A DNA stretch of 64,000 bases from an uncultured Odoribacter sp. (GTDB taxonomy: Bacteria > Bacteroidota > Bacteroidia > Bacteroidales > Marinifilaceae). The translations under genes were made by a program, and so were the position numbers. The stretch spans positions 62,001-126,000 of the forward strand of contig CALUKE010000003.1 in the NCBI GenBank assembly GCA_944321165.1, read 5' to 3'. This document shows positions 38,738 to 48,950 of this stretch, in pieces. The notes under the pieces were generated by a model. That model was not told the origin of the DNA and did not search any database. It was given only the letters and a program-made list of their open reading frames with translations. The stretch's first letter is position 1; every line of letters begins with the position of its first letter.

Positions 38738-38990
38738 TTTGGTTCCAATCATCGAGAAAAAACAGGAGTTAATCCATAATTTTTGGTTAAAATCAAAAAA
38801 TGAATAAACTTTACAATCAACAAATTGTCTTACAGAGCAAAGTGTTGTTAAAAAAAAGTGTTATTTGTTCGTCGGACAGAAGCATTGTTTTAAATATTTT
38901 ATAAAATAAACAAATGAAGGTATAAACTTGACATTTATTGTTATTTTTATCGTCAAGATTTGCTAATAGGGATATATAAAGTACAGCTAT
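38738..38990 (+). other. Gap upstream of the ABC-RND operon
   Basis: 253 bases without a convincing gene. It is very AT-rich and must hold the operon promoter, but no clean TAnnTTTG box is present: the nearest is AAGATTTG at 38955-38962 with one mismatch. An inverted pair CTTGAC/GTCAAG frames 38927-38957, with 19 bases between arms, overlapping that candidate, and could be an operator or chance. A 34-residue frame at 38800-38904 has no support. Confidence 0.4.
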
Positions 38991-39917
38991 ATGAACATCA
39001 GCATCCAGAATCTAACCAAAGTTTACCCGGATGGTCATAGGGCCTTGAATCATCTGAACCTGAACATAGAACCCGGAATGTTCGGTCTCTTGGGGCCGAA
39101 TGGTGCCGGTAAGACAACCTTGATGCGTATCATGACTCTTTTGCAAAACCCCTCTTCCGGGACGATCCTTTTCGACGATTACGATATTTTACGGGATCGA
39201 AAAGCCATCCGTTCCGTTTTGGGTTATCTCCCTCAGGATTTCCGATTTTTCGAAAAACTGAAAACCTGGGAATTTTTAGACTATGGTGCAGGTTTGGCAG
39301 GTATCACAGGCAGCCGGAAACGGGCAGAAGTCGTCGACGAGATGCTGAGAAAAGTCGGTCTGTATGAAGTCAGAGACCGCTGGGCCAACCGTCTGTCTGG
39401 CGGTATGAAGAGAAGACTGGGTATCGCCCAGGCCATTATCGGCAATCCCAAAGTAATCATTGTCGACGAACCGACCACCGGTCTGGATCCGGAGGAACGT
39501 ATCCGCTTTAGAAATATTCTTTCCGAAGTAAGCGACAAAGACGTAATTATTATTCTGTCCACCCACATCGTAGGCGACATTTCCAGTACCTGTAAAAAAT
39601 TAGCCCTGCTGAACAAGGGTGAATTAAAATTCGAAGGAGCCCCGGACGATATGATCGCCTTGGCGCAGGGGAAAGTCTGGGAAATCTTTGTCACAGACCA
39701 GGAACTGCAACAGATCAAAGAAAAATATCCCATCATATCGACCATTCCGTCCGAAGGAGGCTGGGAAATTCAGATCGTTGCCGAAAAACTGGAAGATTAT
39801 GCCGGCAAAACCATCACTCCGAATATCGAACATGCCTATGTCTATTTCATGGACTACCTGCTCAAAGATAAAATGGAGATGTACAGTGAAAAAATAGGAG
39901 GAGATTTATTCGCTTAG
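38991..39917 (+). CDS. ABC transporter ATP-binding protein
   Basis: 308 residues, an ABC-2 exporter type ATPase. The A-loop Tyr in IQNLTKVYPDG, Walker A GPNGAGKTT (about 35-43), signature RLSGGMKRR, Walker B VIIVDEPTTGLD and switch His in LSTHIV are all intact, so it should hydrolyse ATP. The last 70 residues are an accessory region. Its sequence is strikingly close to the ATPase domain of the fusion at 48951-53693 (both MFGLLGPNGAGKTTLMRI and ERIRFRN), so these look like a paralogous pair that may form a heterodimer. First gene of the seven-gene operon; 12 bases to the permease. Confidence 0.92.
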   Translation: MNISIQNLTKVYPDGHRALNHLNLNIEPGMFGLLGPNGAGKTTLMRIMTLLQNPSSGTILFDDYDILRDRKAIRSVLGYLPQDFRFFEKLKTWEFLDYGAGLAGITGSRKRAEVVDEMLRKVGLYEVRDRWANRLSGGMKRRLGIAQAIIGNPKVIIVDEPTTGLDPEERIRFRNILSEVSDKDVIIILSTHIVGDISSTCKKLALLNKGELKFEGAPDDMIALAQGKVWEIFVTDQELQQIKEKYPIISTIPSEGGWEIQIVAEKLEDYAGKTITPNIEHAYVYFMDYLLKDKMEMYSEKIGGDLFA

Positions 39918-39929
39918 CTCATTAACGTC

Positions 39930-42900
39930 ATGAATTTACAGAATATAAATGTTATCGCCCGCTACGAGGTCAAATTAGTCAAAAGAAGCTGGTTGTTCCG
40001 CATCTTTGCCATATTGGCGCTGGTGCTGATCTCTGGATTTATGTTGATCGACCGGACAAACATCATCAATCGGATGATCACCCTTTGGCCTCGTGTAGCC
40101 CTTTCATCTTTTCTCCCTTTTTACAACATCTATTTATACAACATTGCCCAATCTGTCATTGTGGTATTTTTAGCAGGCAGCTTTTTAAAGAGAGACAAGA
40201 AACTGGATACGGCAGAAGTGATCTATGTACGACCGATGAGCAACGCAGACTACATCATCGGAAAAACCTGGGGTATCATTCGGGTTTTTATCAGCCTGAA
40301 TATCGTTTCACTGTTATTTACGGCCTTTTTAAACCTGTTCATCACTCAATCACCTTTCCATTTCTTTCCTTATCTTTTTTATTTAGTGACCATCTCCCTG
40401 CCATCCTTGCTTTTTGTCCTGGGATTGTCGTTTACGGCCATGTGCCTGTTAAAAAATCAGGCAGTCACTTTCATCGTCATGCTGGGAATCATCGGAACGG
40501 TATTTTTCTATCTGCAAGACACGCTGTTTGGGGTATTCGACTTTTTCGGAGTGAATTTGCCGACCATCTTTTCAGATGTCACCGGACATGCAGATCTCCG
40601 TCTCTTTCTTCTACAACGGCTTCTATATCTGCTGGCCGGTATCGGTTTGATCAGCATGACCATAGCCTTGATCAAACGACTCCCCCATAAACCCTGGAAA
40701 ATCGCCATCGTCTACACATTCAGTTCTGTTTTTATATTGGCCGCTTGTTTGGCCGGTCTGTTATATGTATTTCACTATAAACACCAGCTGCATTTACGGA
40801 ACGAATATATCGCCACTTTTAACAAATATGCGGAAGTTCCTCATGCCGATATCCTCTCGCACGATCTTAACATAACCCCCCGAGGACAACGTTTAAGCGG
40901 AGAAAGCAAACTAACTCTCCAAAACAACACAGCGGAAGAGTTAGACCAGATCATCCTTTATCTGAATCCCGGACTGGAAGTAAATACCATTGAGATAGAC
41001 GGTCAGTCTGTACCTTTCCAAAGAGAAAATCAGGTCATCGAAATATCCCAGCCGTTAGCCAAAGGAGCTTCTCAAACCCTGACATTGCGCTACCAAGGGA
41101 AAATAGATGAAAACATCTGTTACTGCGACATTCTGGAAGAAGATTATTTAGACACCTCCACCAACCAGTCCTGGCGTTTCGGAAAACGTTATGCGTGGTT
41201 AAGTCATCGCTTTACCCTGTTGACTCCGGAATGCCTCTGGTATCCGATATCCATCTCTCCTGTCAATCCGGCAGCTCCTTACCGCATCGGGAAAAATTTC
41301 ACCGACTATCAGCTGACCGTCCATTATCAAGGAGAAAAAACCGTTCTTTCCCAAGGAGATGCCCAGGTAAACGATTCGACGATAAGCTTCTCCAATTCCA
41401 CCGCATTGCCAGGCATCAGCCTGACAATTGCCGACTATGAGAAAAAAAGCCTTCGGGTAGATTCTACCGACTATGCCATTTATTACTTCAAAGGACATGA
41501 CTTCTTCTCCGATTTCTTCCAACCGTTGACCGACACCTTGCCGGCAACCATTCGGGATGTAAAAAACAGACTTGAGATAGATAAAGACAGAGACTATCCC
41601 TTCCAGAAATTCATTCTGGCAGAGACTCCGATACAATTCGCCACCTATATCCGTAACTGGAAAGGATATACCGAATATGTCATGCCGGAAATTATCTTTA
41701 TCCCGGAACGGGGTGCCACCCTCAACTTCGATTTCGTAGCCGAAAAAAGAAGAATGACGGAATGGGGTCCGAGGGACCGGATGCTGGATGAAAACGAACA
41801 ATACATCCGAATATTCAACCGTTTTGTGGAAGTATTGACTGCAGAAAACGAACAAGGCGGCTGGTTTTCAAGCGACCAGGTCAACAAATTGAATATCACT
41901 CCACTGTTGTTCGGACATACCACTTATATCAGTTCCGCTCAAATCCCGGTGATTGATATTACCATCAATAACATGCTGAACACTTCTTCCGATACAAGAC
42001 CGCGACCTTGGGAAGGTATCATCAACAATAAACAAAGAGCCAACCTCTATCTGGAAACCCACAGTTTCGAAAGCGCTCTTTCCGATACAGAAATCAAACC
42101 GGAAATTTTTTACGAATTACTGAAATTGAAAAGTGCCGCACTGAACAACTATATCACCTCTTTCGCGACACAGGAAGATTTCAACAAGTTTCTCAAGGCT
42201 TTTTTCACAAACCGTTTATTTCAAAATATTCCGTTTGACACGCTGCAGCAAGCCATTGAAAAAAGATTCGGCATAGAACTTTCTGACTTCATCCACAGCT
42301 GGTATACGACGGGAGAAAGCCCGACCGTTTATATCAAAGACGTCGATGCCAATCAGATCATCCTGGAAGAGTTTACCAAATACCAGATCAAGTTCAAGGT
42401 AAACAATCCATCCGCCACAGATGCCATCATCACTACAGATATCATGCAAGGAGGCGGATTCGGCGGTATGCGGGGAGGCGGCATGTCTTTTGAAAGCAAT
42501 AAAAACAACTACCTCATCCCAGCAGGAGAGGCCCGGGAAATCCGGATCATTACCGACGAACGTCCGGCCCACATCAACATCAACACCAACATTTCACACA
42601 ACCTGCCGACTTCCCGGAATTTCAATTTCCCGAAGATCGACAACACAATCGAGGACACCACCTCGGGAGTTTATCCCATCGATCCGGAGGTTTTCAAGTC
42701 AAATCCCGACGAAATCATCGTCGACAATGAAGACAGCGGTTTCCGGACGATAGCTTCCAATAACCGGCACAAACTGAAAGATCTTTTCAAAAAAGAAGAA
42801 GAAGAAAAATACAAAAATTTCACGCCTTGGTGGATGCCTTCCAAGTGGACAGCCATTGCCGCCGACTATTGTTACGGAGAAGTTGTCAACTCCGCTGTCT

Positions 42901-43232
42901 ATAAGAACAAAGGAAGCGGTGCCAACTCCGTCGAATGGACGGCCCAAATTCCCAAAGAAGGATATTACGAAGTTTCCATCTGGAATTCCAAGATGCGTAT
43001 GCCCATGCGTAGGGGACGCGACCGTCATCGGGAAGAACGGAATCAAACCTACACCATCCGGTATGGAGATGAAAAAGAATCCATTACTCTGAATCTGGAA
43101 GAAGAAGAGGAAGGATGGATTCCTATCGGTAACTTTTACCTCTCCGAAGGCGAAGTAACCATTACACTGACAGACAAGGTGTCTGGCAACTATGTCATTG
43201 CCGATGCCGTAAAATTCACTGCCACAGAATAA
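39930..43232 (+). CDS. ABC-2 permease fused to an M1-peptidase-like region and golvesin-like domain
   Basis: 1100 residues. Residues about 20-295 hold six or seven membrane helices of an ABC-2 permease. A large periplasmic part follows: an M1 aminopeptidase-like beta domain (about 300-520, starting EVPHADILSHDLNITPRG), then a catalytic-like helical region (about 540-830) in which no HExxH zinc motif can be found. A glycine-rich stretch (about 838-852) and an acidic linker lead to a golvesin-C-like beta-sandwich (about 965-1099, KEGYYEVSIWNSKM to YVIADAVKF). Permease-M1 fusions exist in bacteria (family knowledge); here the peptidase looks inactive, so it may bind substrate or scaffold. ATPase partner is the gene before it. 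Confidence 0.8.
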   Translation: MNLQNINVIARYEVKLVKRSWLFRIFAILALVLISGFMLIDRTNIINRMITLWPRVALSSFLPFYNIYLYNIAQSVIVVFLAGSFLKRDKKLDTAEVIYVRPMSNADYIIGKTWGIIRVFISLNIVSLLFTAFLNLFITQSPFHFFPYLFYLVTISLPSLLFVLGLSFTAMCLLKNQAVTFIVMLGIIGTVFFYLQDTLFGVFDFFGVNLPTIFSDVTGHADLRLFLLQRLLYLLAGIGLISMTIALIKRLPHKPWKIAIVYTFSSVFILAACLAGLLYVFHYKHQLHLRNEYIATFNKYAEVPHADILSHDLNITPRGQRLSGESKLTLQNNTAEELDQIILYLNPGLEVNTIEIDGQSVPFQRENQVIEISQPLAKGASQTLTLRYQGKIDENICYCDILEEDYLDTSTNQSWRFGKRYAWLSHRFTLLTPECLWYPISISPVNPAAPYRIGKNFTDYQLTVHYQGEKTVLSQGDAQVNDSTISFSNSTALPGISLTIADYEKKSLRVDSTDYAIYYFKGHDFFSDFFQPLTDTLPATIRDVKNRLEIDKDRDYPFQKFILAETPIQFATYIRNWKGYTEYVMPEIIFIPERGATLNFDFVAEKRRMTEWGPRDRMLDENEQYIRIFNRFVEVLTAENEQGGWFSSDQVNKLNITPLLFGHTTYISSAQIPVIDITINNMLNTSSDTRPRPWEGIINNKQRANLYLETHSFESALSDTEIKPEIFYELLKLKSAALNNYITSFATQEDFNKFLKAFFTNRLFQNIPFDTLQQAIEKRFGIELSDFIHSWYTTGESPTVYIKDVDANQIILEEFTKYQIKFKVNNPSATDAIITTDIMQGGGFGGMRGGGMSFESNKNNYLIPAGEAREIRIITDERPAHININTNISHNLPTSRNFNFPKIDNTIEDTTSGVYPIDPEVFKSNPDEIIVDNEDSGFRTIASNNRHKLKDLFKKEEEEKYKNFTPWWMPSKWTAIAADYCYGEVVNSAVYKNKGSGANSVEWTAQIPKEGYYEVSIWNSKMRMPMRRGRDRHREERNQTYTIRYGDEKESITLNLEEEEEGWIPIGNFYLSEGEVTITLTDKVSGNYVIADAVKFTATE

Positions 43233-43264
43233 ATGAAAGAATAAAACGATTAAACACAAACGAT

Positions 43265-44734
43265 ATGCTTAAAAACACTCTGGTCCTTGGTTTACTGACC
43301 CTTTGCGGGTTAAACGGTGTCCATGCACAGGATGTACAAGTCCTCACCCTTGAAAAAGCACTGAACATCGCCTTCGAGAACAGTCCCACCCTGATTCAAA
43401 GCAAACTCAGCCTTGAACAGCGACAATTAGAACTGAAAGCGCAGGATGCAGCCCTGAAATCACAATTCTCACTGGATGTCAATCCATTCAATTATACCCG
43501 TAACAACCAGTACGACAATATCAACAGTAAATGGTATGCCAATGAAACAATGACCTCTTCCGCATCTTTCGGCATCACACAACCGATCAAATGGACAGAT
43601 GGTAGCATTTCTCTTTACAATGATTTTTCCTGGCAGGATGCCAACAACAAAACCTATGGAGGAAGCAACACCTCTTTCAATCACAACCTTTCTTTACGCA
43701 TATCACAGCCATTGTTCACTTACAACAGAACAAAAATGCAATTGAAGGAACTGGAATATGCGCTGGAAAATGCCAAAATCAGTTATGCCCTCCAGCAACT
43801 GAATATCGAAAAAAGCATTACCAGCCAGTTTTACGATGTCTATCAAAAACAAAAGGACCTGAACATTGCCCGGGACGAATACAATAACCAAAAACAAAAT
43901 TACGAAATCATCAAAAACAAAGTAGACGCCGGACTGGTAGCCAAAGAAGAGCTCTATCAGGCAGAAGTCAATCTGGCCAGTAGCGAATCGACCGTTTATA
44001 CCCAGGAGATCAATTATGAAAATGCCAAAGACAACTTCAAACTCTTGTTGGGAGTTTCTTTGGATGAAGAAATCTCCGTATTACCGAATACAGAAATTTC
44101 TACAATCGAGGTCAACATCACGGATGCGGTAAAATATGCCCTGGAACAACGCATGGAAATCCGCCAGAAACAGATTACCCTGGAACAAGATGTATTCTCC
44201 ATCATCCGAACAAAAGCGGAAAGCGAGTTCAAAGGAGATCTGAGCATTCGGGTCGGCATGGACGCATTAGGAGGGAAAATTAACAACATGTATGACAAAC
44301 CCACTGACAACGAACAAATCGGTATCAGTTTTACCATTCCGATTTTCGACTGGGGGGCTAAAAAAGCCAAGGTAAAATCCAGTCAACTGGCCATGGAGTC
44401 GGATGAAATTTCCCTAGAAGAAGAAAAAAAACAAATCATCATCGACGTTCGGCAAATTTGTCGCAACATCCCCACATTGATACAACAAATCAACATCAAA
44501 AAGAAAAGCATAGAGAATGCGGAACGTACCTATGAGATCAATTTAGAGAAATACCGGAACGGCGACCTGACCGGTATGGAACTGCAACAATACCAGAATC
44601 AGCTGACCAGTGCCAAACAGGAATACACCAGTGCGATCATCAATTACAAAATAGAACTCCTGAATCTGAAAATTCAAACCCTTTGGGATTTCGAAACTCA
44701 CAAGAGTTATCTACCAACAGAACTTTTAAAATAA
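43265..44734 (+). CDS. TolC-family outer-membrane efflux channel
   Basis: 489 residues with a signal peptide (about 1-21, ending VHAQ). Two repeats of the TolC type are visible, each with long heptad-rich helices (ELKAQDAALKSQ early and YRNGDLTGMELQQYQNQLTS late) and beta strands at the barrel. It makes the exit duct across the outer membrane. Its position directly before the adaptor and the RND genes shows it serves this operon; 32 bases after the permease gene. Confidence 0.9.
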   Translation: MLKNTLVLGLLTLCGLNGVHAQDVQVLTLEKALNIAFENSPTLIQSKLSLEQRQLELKAQDAALKSQFSLDVNPFNYTRNNQYDNINSKWYANETMTSSASFGITQPIKWTDGSISLYNDFSWQDANNKTYGGSNTSFNHNLSLRISQPLFTYNRTKMQLKELEYALENAKISYALQQLNIEKSITSQFYDVYQKQKDLNIARDEYNNQKQNYEIIKNKVDAGLVAKEELYQAEVNLASSESTVYTQEINYENAKDNFKLLLGVSLDEEISVLPNTEISTIEVNITDAVKYALEQRMEIRQKQITLEQDVFSIIRTKAESEFKGDLSIRVGMDALGGKINNMYDKPTDNEQIGISFTIPIFDWGAKKAKVKSSQLAMESDEISLEEEKKQIIIDVRQICRNIPTLIQQINIKKKSIENAERTYEINLEKYRNGDLTGMELQQYQNQLTSAKQEYTSAIINYKIELLNLKIQTLWDFETHKSYLPTELLK

Positions 44735-44770
44735 CCCCATTTATTCGTTAACAGTAAAAATCAAAATATC

Positions 44771-45829
44771 ATGAACAATCATTTCAAATTCCTGGGAGCA
44801 GCAATAATAGGATTGGTATCATTCGCGTGCAACAACAACCAAAGCAGTAGTTCGACCGAAAGTACCACACCGGTTTGGATTGAAGAGGTACAGCTCAGAA
44901 ATATCGAAGAATACATTACAACGACAGGTACCGCCAAGGCCATGAAAACCATTGAAATAAGTTCAGAAACGAACGGAACTTATCATTTACAGAAAAATCC
45001 GAAAACCGGTCGGCCGTATCAACTGGGCGACGTCGTTGAGGCTGGAGCAGTCATCATCCGTCTGGAAAATAAAGAATACGAAAACAACGTACAGCTGGAA
45101 AGTAAAAAACTGCAAATCCAGATTACGGAAAAAGAATGGGAAGGACAAAAAGGGCTGTTTGAAAAAGGTGGGGCAACGGAAAAAGATGTCAACAACGCCC
45201 AGGATTCATACATCAACGCCAAACTGGCATTGGAAAACGGTCTGATCACCCTGGAAAAACTGAACATCAAAGCCCCCTTTAAAGGAGTAATCGTGAACCT
45301 GCCCTATTATACCTCAGGCGTAGAGGTTGCTTCGGGTAGCGTTATGGTAGGTCTGATGGACTACAGCAAAATGTATGTGGAAACCCAGTTTCCTGAAAAT
45401 GCACTGAGCAAGTTAAATGTTGGCCAGAAAGTACACATTACCAATTATAACATCAAATCGGATACCTTAAAAGGTATTTTGACCCAGTTATCTCCGGCCA
45501 TCAACGAAGATACGCGGACTTTCTCCGGTTATATCGAAATCGACAATCCGGAATTGAAATTGCGGCCGGGAATGTTTGCCAAGGCCGATGTCGTCACCGT
45601 ACGCAAGGATTCTGTCATTTCCATTCCCAAAGATATCATCAAAAACCGTCGCGGCGGTAAACTTGTCTATACCGTCGACCGGAACAGTGCTGAAGAAAAA
45701 GTCATCCATACCGGTATCAGTGACGACAAATATGTAGAAGTGGAAAAAGGGCTGGAAGTAGGAGACAAAATTGTCATAAAGGGTTACGAATGGCTGCGCA
45801 ACCGAAGCAAGGTCAAAGTCATGAAATAA
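44771..45829 (+). CDS. RND periplasmic adaptor lipoprotein
   Basis: 352 residues. The lipobox ends FAC with Cys at 20, followed by a Ser/Asn-rich linker. A lipoyl half (QLGDVVEAGAVIIRLENK, then IKAPFKGVIVNLPYYTSG) brackets a coiled-coil hairpin (about 95-155); beta-barrel and membrane-proximal domains follow. It links the inner-membrane pump to TolC. Only one adaptor gene serves two RND and the ABC components, so it may be shared. Confidence 0.9.
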   Translation: MNNHFKFLGAAIIGLVSFACNNNQSSSSTESTTPVWIEEVQLRNIEEYITTTGTAKAMKTIEISSETNGTYHLQKNPKTGRPYQLGDVVEAGAVIIRLENKEYENNVQLESKKLQIQITEKEWEGQKGLFEKGGATEKDVNNAQDSYINAKLALENGLITLEKLNIKAPFKGVIVNLPYYTSGVEVASGSVMVGLMDYSKMYVETQFPENALSKLNVGQKVHITNYNIKSDTLKGILTQLSPAINEDTRTFSGYIEIDNPELKLRPGMFAKADVVTVRKDSVISIPKDIIKNRRGGKLVYTVDRNSAEEKVIHTGISDDKYVEVEKGLEVGDKIVIKGYEWLRNRSKVKVMK

Positions 45830-45849
45830 ACAATTAGCACATTTGTATT

Positions 45850-48800
45850 ATGGGAATCACAAAATTTGCAGTCAAATACCCGGTCAGTGTATTGATGATT
45901 ACTCTCGGGGTATGTCTGTTAGGTATCATATCATATAATAAACTGGGAACAGACCTATTCCCGGATTTAAAAAACCCGGCTTTATACATCGACCTACAGG
46001 CCGGAGAACGTCCGCCGGAAGAAATTGAAAAACAGTTCGTGGAAAGAATCGAAGCCATGGCAGCCCGTCAGGAAGGGGTCAAGGATGTCAGCAGCAGCAG
46101 CAAGGTCGGAGGAGCAACCATTACCGTCGAATACGATTGGGATCAAGACATGGATGCAGCCTTTCTGGACCTGCAGCGGGCCATGTCGCAGATCGCCCAG
46201 GACGACGAGATCACCTCCCTGAACGTTTCCCGTTACGACGCCAATGCTACACCGGTCATGATCATCTCCATGAGCCATCGGGAGATCAAAGACATGAACG
46301 AACTGCGCAAAATTGCAGAGAACTATATGCGCAGCGAACTGGTCCGTCTGGATGGGATCGCTGATATCCAGCTTAACGGCCAGGAAAATGCTTTCATCGA
46401 AGTAAAAACCGATGCCTATATGCTGGATGCCTTCGGATTGACCGCCGAAACCGTCGCGTCCAAAATCGAAAGCGTCAACCAGAACGTATCCGGCGGAACC
46501 ATTGTCAACGATGACATTCAATATACGGTCAAGGGAGTGAATCTGCTGGAAAGCCTGGAAGATATCGAGAATATCATTGTAGCATTCAAAGAACCCAGCA
46601 GCAATAACGAATCGACAACAGGCAGCAGCTCTTCCGTCAAGGCTCCGGTCTACCTGAAAGACATCGCGAAAATCGAATTGAAAAATAAAGATCCGGAAAA
46701 CTTGGTCCGTTACAACGGAGAACGCTGTCTGAGCATCAGTGTTTACAAAGAAAACAAGTACAACACGGTGAATGCGGTTGAAAACATTACCGCCAAATTG
46801 GAAGAACTGCAAAAAAGCATGCCCGGTTATGAATTTCACATCATCAGTAATCAGGGTGATTTCATCGGTGCTTCCATTGGCGAGGTCAAAGATTCGGCCG
46901 TTATGGGTATCTTGCTGGCCATGTTGGTCCTGTATGTATTTTTGCGTCGGATCAACACCACTTTGATCGTCAGCATTTCCATCCCCGTTTCCATTATTGC
47001 GACCTTCAATCTCATGTATTTCAATGGATTAACCATCAACATCATGACATTGGGAGGGCTGGCACTGGGAGCCGGTATGTTGATCGACAATGCGATCGTG
47101 GTCATGGAAAACATTTTCCGAAATCTGGAAAACGGCCTTTCGCCCAAAGAAGCAGCCATCAAAGGAGCTTCAGAGGTATCCGGTGCCATCACCTCCTCAA
47201 CCCTCACGACAATCGTCGTTTTTTTACCGATCGTTTACATCCAGGGGGCAGCCGGTGAACTGTTCAAAGAACAAGCCTGGACCGTTTCTTTTTCTTTGCT
47301 GTCATCCCTTTTTGTCGCTATCCTGCTGATGCCGATGTTGGCATCCCAATACGTCAAAGCAGGAAATAAAAAACAGGAATCCATTCAAATCAAGGGCTAT
47401 GGCCATTTGGTCGGCAAACTGTTAAAACACAGATATGCAGTTGTCATCACGGCTTTGATCATCATGCTCGGCAGTTATGCTCTCCTGCCGCTTATCGACC
47501 GGGAATTTATGCCCAAAGCCGAATCCCGCGAGTTTTCCATCTACCTGACCTTGGAACCGGGTACCCGTCTCCAAAGTACGGACAATGCAGCCGCAGCTAT
47601 CGAAGAGATGGTGTCGGATCTGGCTGGAGAAGACATGGAATGGATTTTCACTCAGATAGGCCCCTCTACGACTACTGAAAATCAAACCACCGGTAAACTG
47701 GAAGGAGAAAACCAAGCGGAAATCAAGGTTAAACTGAAAAATAAATCGACCATAGACGCCGATGAACTCATCAGTGACCTCAGTCGCAGCTATACGGTAC
47801 CGGAGGGTGTGGAAGTCTCTTACGAAAAGGAACAGTCCGCATTGCAAAGTATTCTGGGAACGGAAGGAGCTCCCGTCATCATTGAAATCAAAGGCGAAGA
47901 ATTGGAGATGATTGACGAAATCAGCTTGGAAGTTAAAGAAAGAATCGCCTCCATACCAGGTCTCTACGATGTAAAAACTTCCATGGAACAGGGGGCTCCT
48001 GAAGTCAACATTTCCATCGACCGATTGAAAAGTGGCATCTACGGAGTAGACATCGCTTCTGTCGCCAGTCAGGTAGAAGAAAAGCTGAACGGAAAAACAG
48101 CCAGCAGTTTCGAATCCGAAGGAGAACCCATCGACATTGAGATCAAAGTTCCCGAAGTATCTCTCAGTGAACTACAAAATGTCGAAATCATACAGGGAGA
48201 AAAAAAATACCGTTTGGGAGAAATTGCAGAATTAACGCTGACGACAGCTCCTAAAGAGATCAACCGCAACAATCAGAACCGGATCGGAAAGGTCACTGCC
48301 ATGTTGGAAAAAGGCTATACCTTAGGAAGCGTAACCCCTGCCATTAATGAACAGTTGCAAGAAATTCAATTCCCGGCTCAATATTCCGCCAAGATCACAG
48401 GAGAAGAAGAAAAGCGCGCCGAATCCTTCCAGGGTTTATCTTTTGCTCTGATTCTTTCCATCATCCTGGTATATATGGTCATGGCCTCCCAATTCGAGTC
48501 TCTGCGCCATCCGTTCACCATTCTGCTGACCATTCCACTGGCCGGAGTCGGCTGTATCCTTGCCTTCCTGCTGGCCGGAGCCTCGTTGAACATGATGGCT
48601 TTCATCGGAATCATCATGTTGGCTGGTATTGCCGTGAACAATTCCATACTTTTGGTAGATGCCGCCAATCGACTGAAAGCAGAAGGCTATAATCTGACTG
48701 AAGCCATCAAAGCAGCGGCCCAACAACGAATACGACCAATCATGATGACCAGTCTGACCACTATTTTGGCCCTGTTGCCGATGTGTTTCGGGTTTGGAGA

Positions 48801-48921
48801 AGGAGCCTCGCTGCGATCACCCATGGCCCTGGCTGTCATCGGAGGACTGTTTACCTCCACCATCATGACCCTGGTGGTCATTCCGTGTGTATATTATATT
48901 TTCGATAAAAAAGTAAAATAA
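45850..48921 (+). CDS. RND efflux pump subunit (first of two)
   Basis: 1023 residues, full RND length with 12 membrane helices and two large periplasmic loops (after helices 1 and 7). TM4 reads LGAGMLIDNAIVVMEN: the first Asp of the AcrB pair is kept, the second is Asn. TM10 reads GIAVNNSILLVD, where AcrB has Lys940. This is the pattern of SwrC-type pumps rather than AcrB. Expected to be proton-driven if the remaining Asp suffices. Together with the next gene it may form a mixed trimer like MdtB/MdtC (inference). 29 bases before the fusion gene. Confidence 0.9.
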   Translation: MGITKFAVKYPVSVLMITLGVCLLGIISYNKLGTDLFPDLKNPALYIDLQAGERPPEEIEKQFVERIEAMAARQEGVKDVSSSSKVGGATITVEYDWDQDMDAAFLDLQRAMSQIAQDDEITSLNVSRYDANATPVMIISMSHREIKDMNELRKIAENYMRSELVRLDGIADIQLNGQENAFIEVKTDAYMLDAFGLTAETVASKIESVNQNVSGGTIVNDDIQYTVKGVNLLESLEDIENIIVAFKEPSSNNESTTGSSSSVKAPVYLKDIAKIELKNKDPENLVRYNGERCLSISVYKENKYNTVNAVENITAKLEELQKSMPGYEFHIISNQGDFIGASIGEVKDSAVMGILLAMLVLYVFLRRINTTLIVSISIPVSIIATFNLMYFNGLTINIMTLGGLALGAGMLIDNAIVVMENIFRNLENGLSPKEAAIKGASEVSGAITSSTLTTIVVFLPIVYIQGAAGELFKEQAWTVSFSLLSSLFVAILLMPMLASQYVKAGNKKQESIQIKGYGHLVGKLLKHRYAVVITALIIMLGSYALLPLIDREFMPKAESREFSIYLTLEPGTRLQSTDNAAAAIEEMVSDLAGEDMEWIFTQIGPSTTTENQTTGKLEGENQAEIKVKLKNKSTIDADELISDLSRSYTVPEGVEVSYEKEQSALQSILGTEGAPVIIEIKGEELEMIDEISLEVKERIASIPGLYDVKTSMEQGAPEVNISIDRLKSGIYGVDIASVASQVEEKLNGKTASSFESEGEPIDIEIKVPEVSLSELQNVEIIQGEKKYRLGEIAELTLTTAPKEINRNNQNRIGKVTAMLEKGYTLGSVTPAINEQLQEIQFPAQYSAKITGEEEKRAESFQGLSFALILSIILVYMVMASQFESLRHPFTILLTIPLAGVGCILAFLLAGASLNMMAFIGIIMLAGIAVNNSILLVDAANRLKAEGYNLTEAIKAAAQQRIRPIMMTSLTTILALLPMCFGFGEGASLRSPMALAVIGGLFTSTIMTLVVIPCVYYIFDKKVK

Positions 48922-48950
48922 TTCGTACCGGAGTACATTAGCTTAAAACC

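Noticed and set aside
38800..38904. A 34-residue frame in the gap before the hybrid operon
   Set aside because: No ribosome-binding site, no known motif, and only AT-rich composition to explain it.
38928..38950. TTGACA with downstream TATTTT resembling an E. coli -35/-10 promoter
   Set aside because: Spacing is poor, and Bacteroidota primary sigma does not use that consensus; kept only as part of the gap note.
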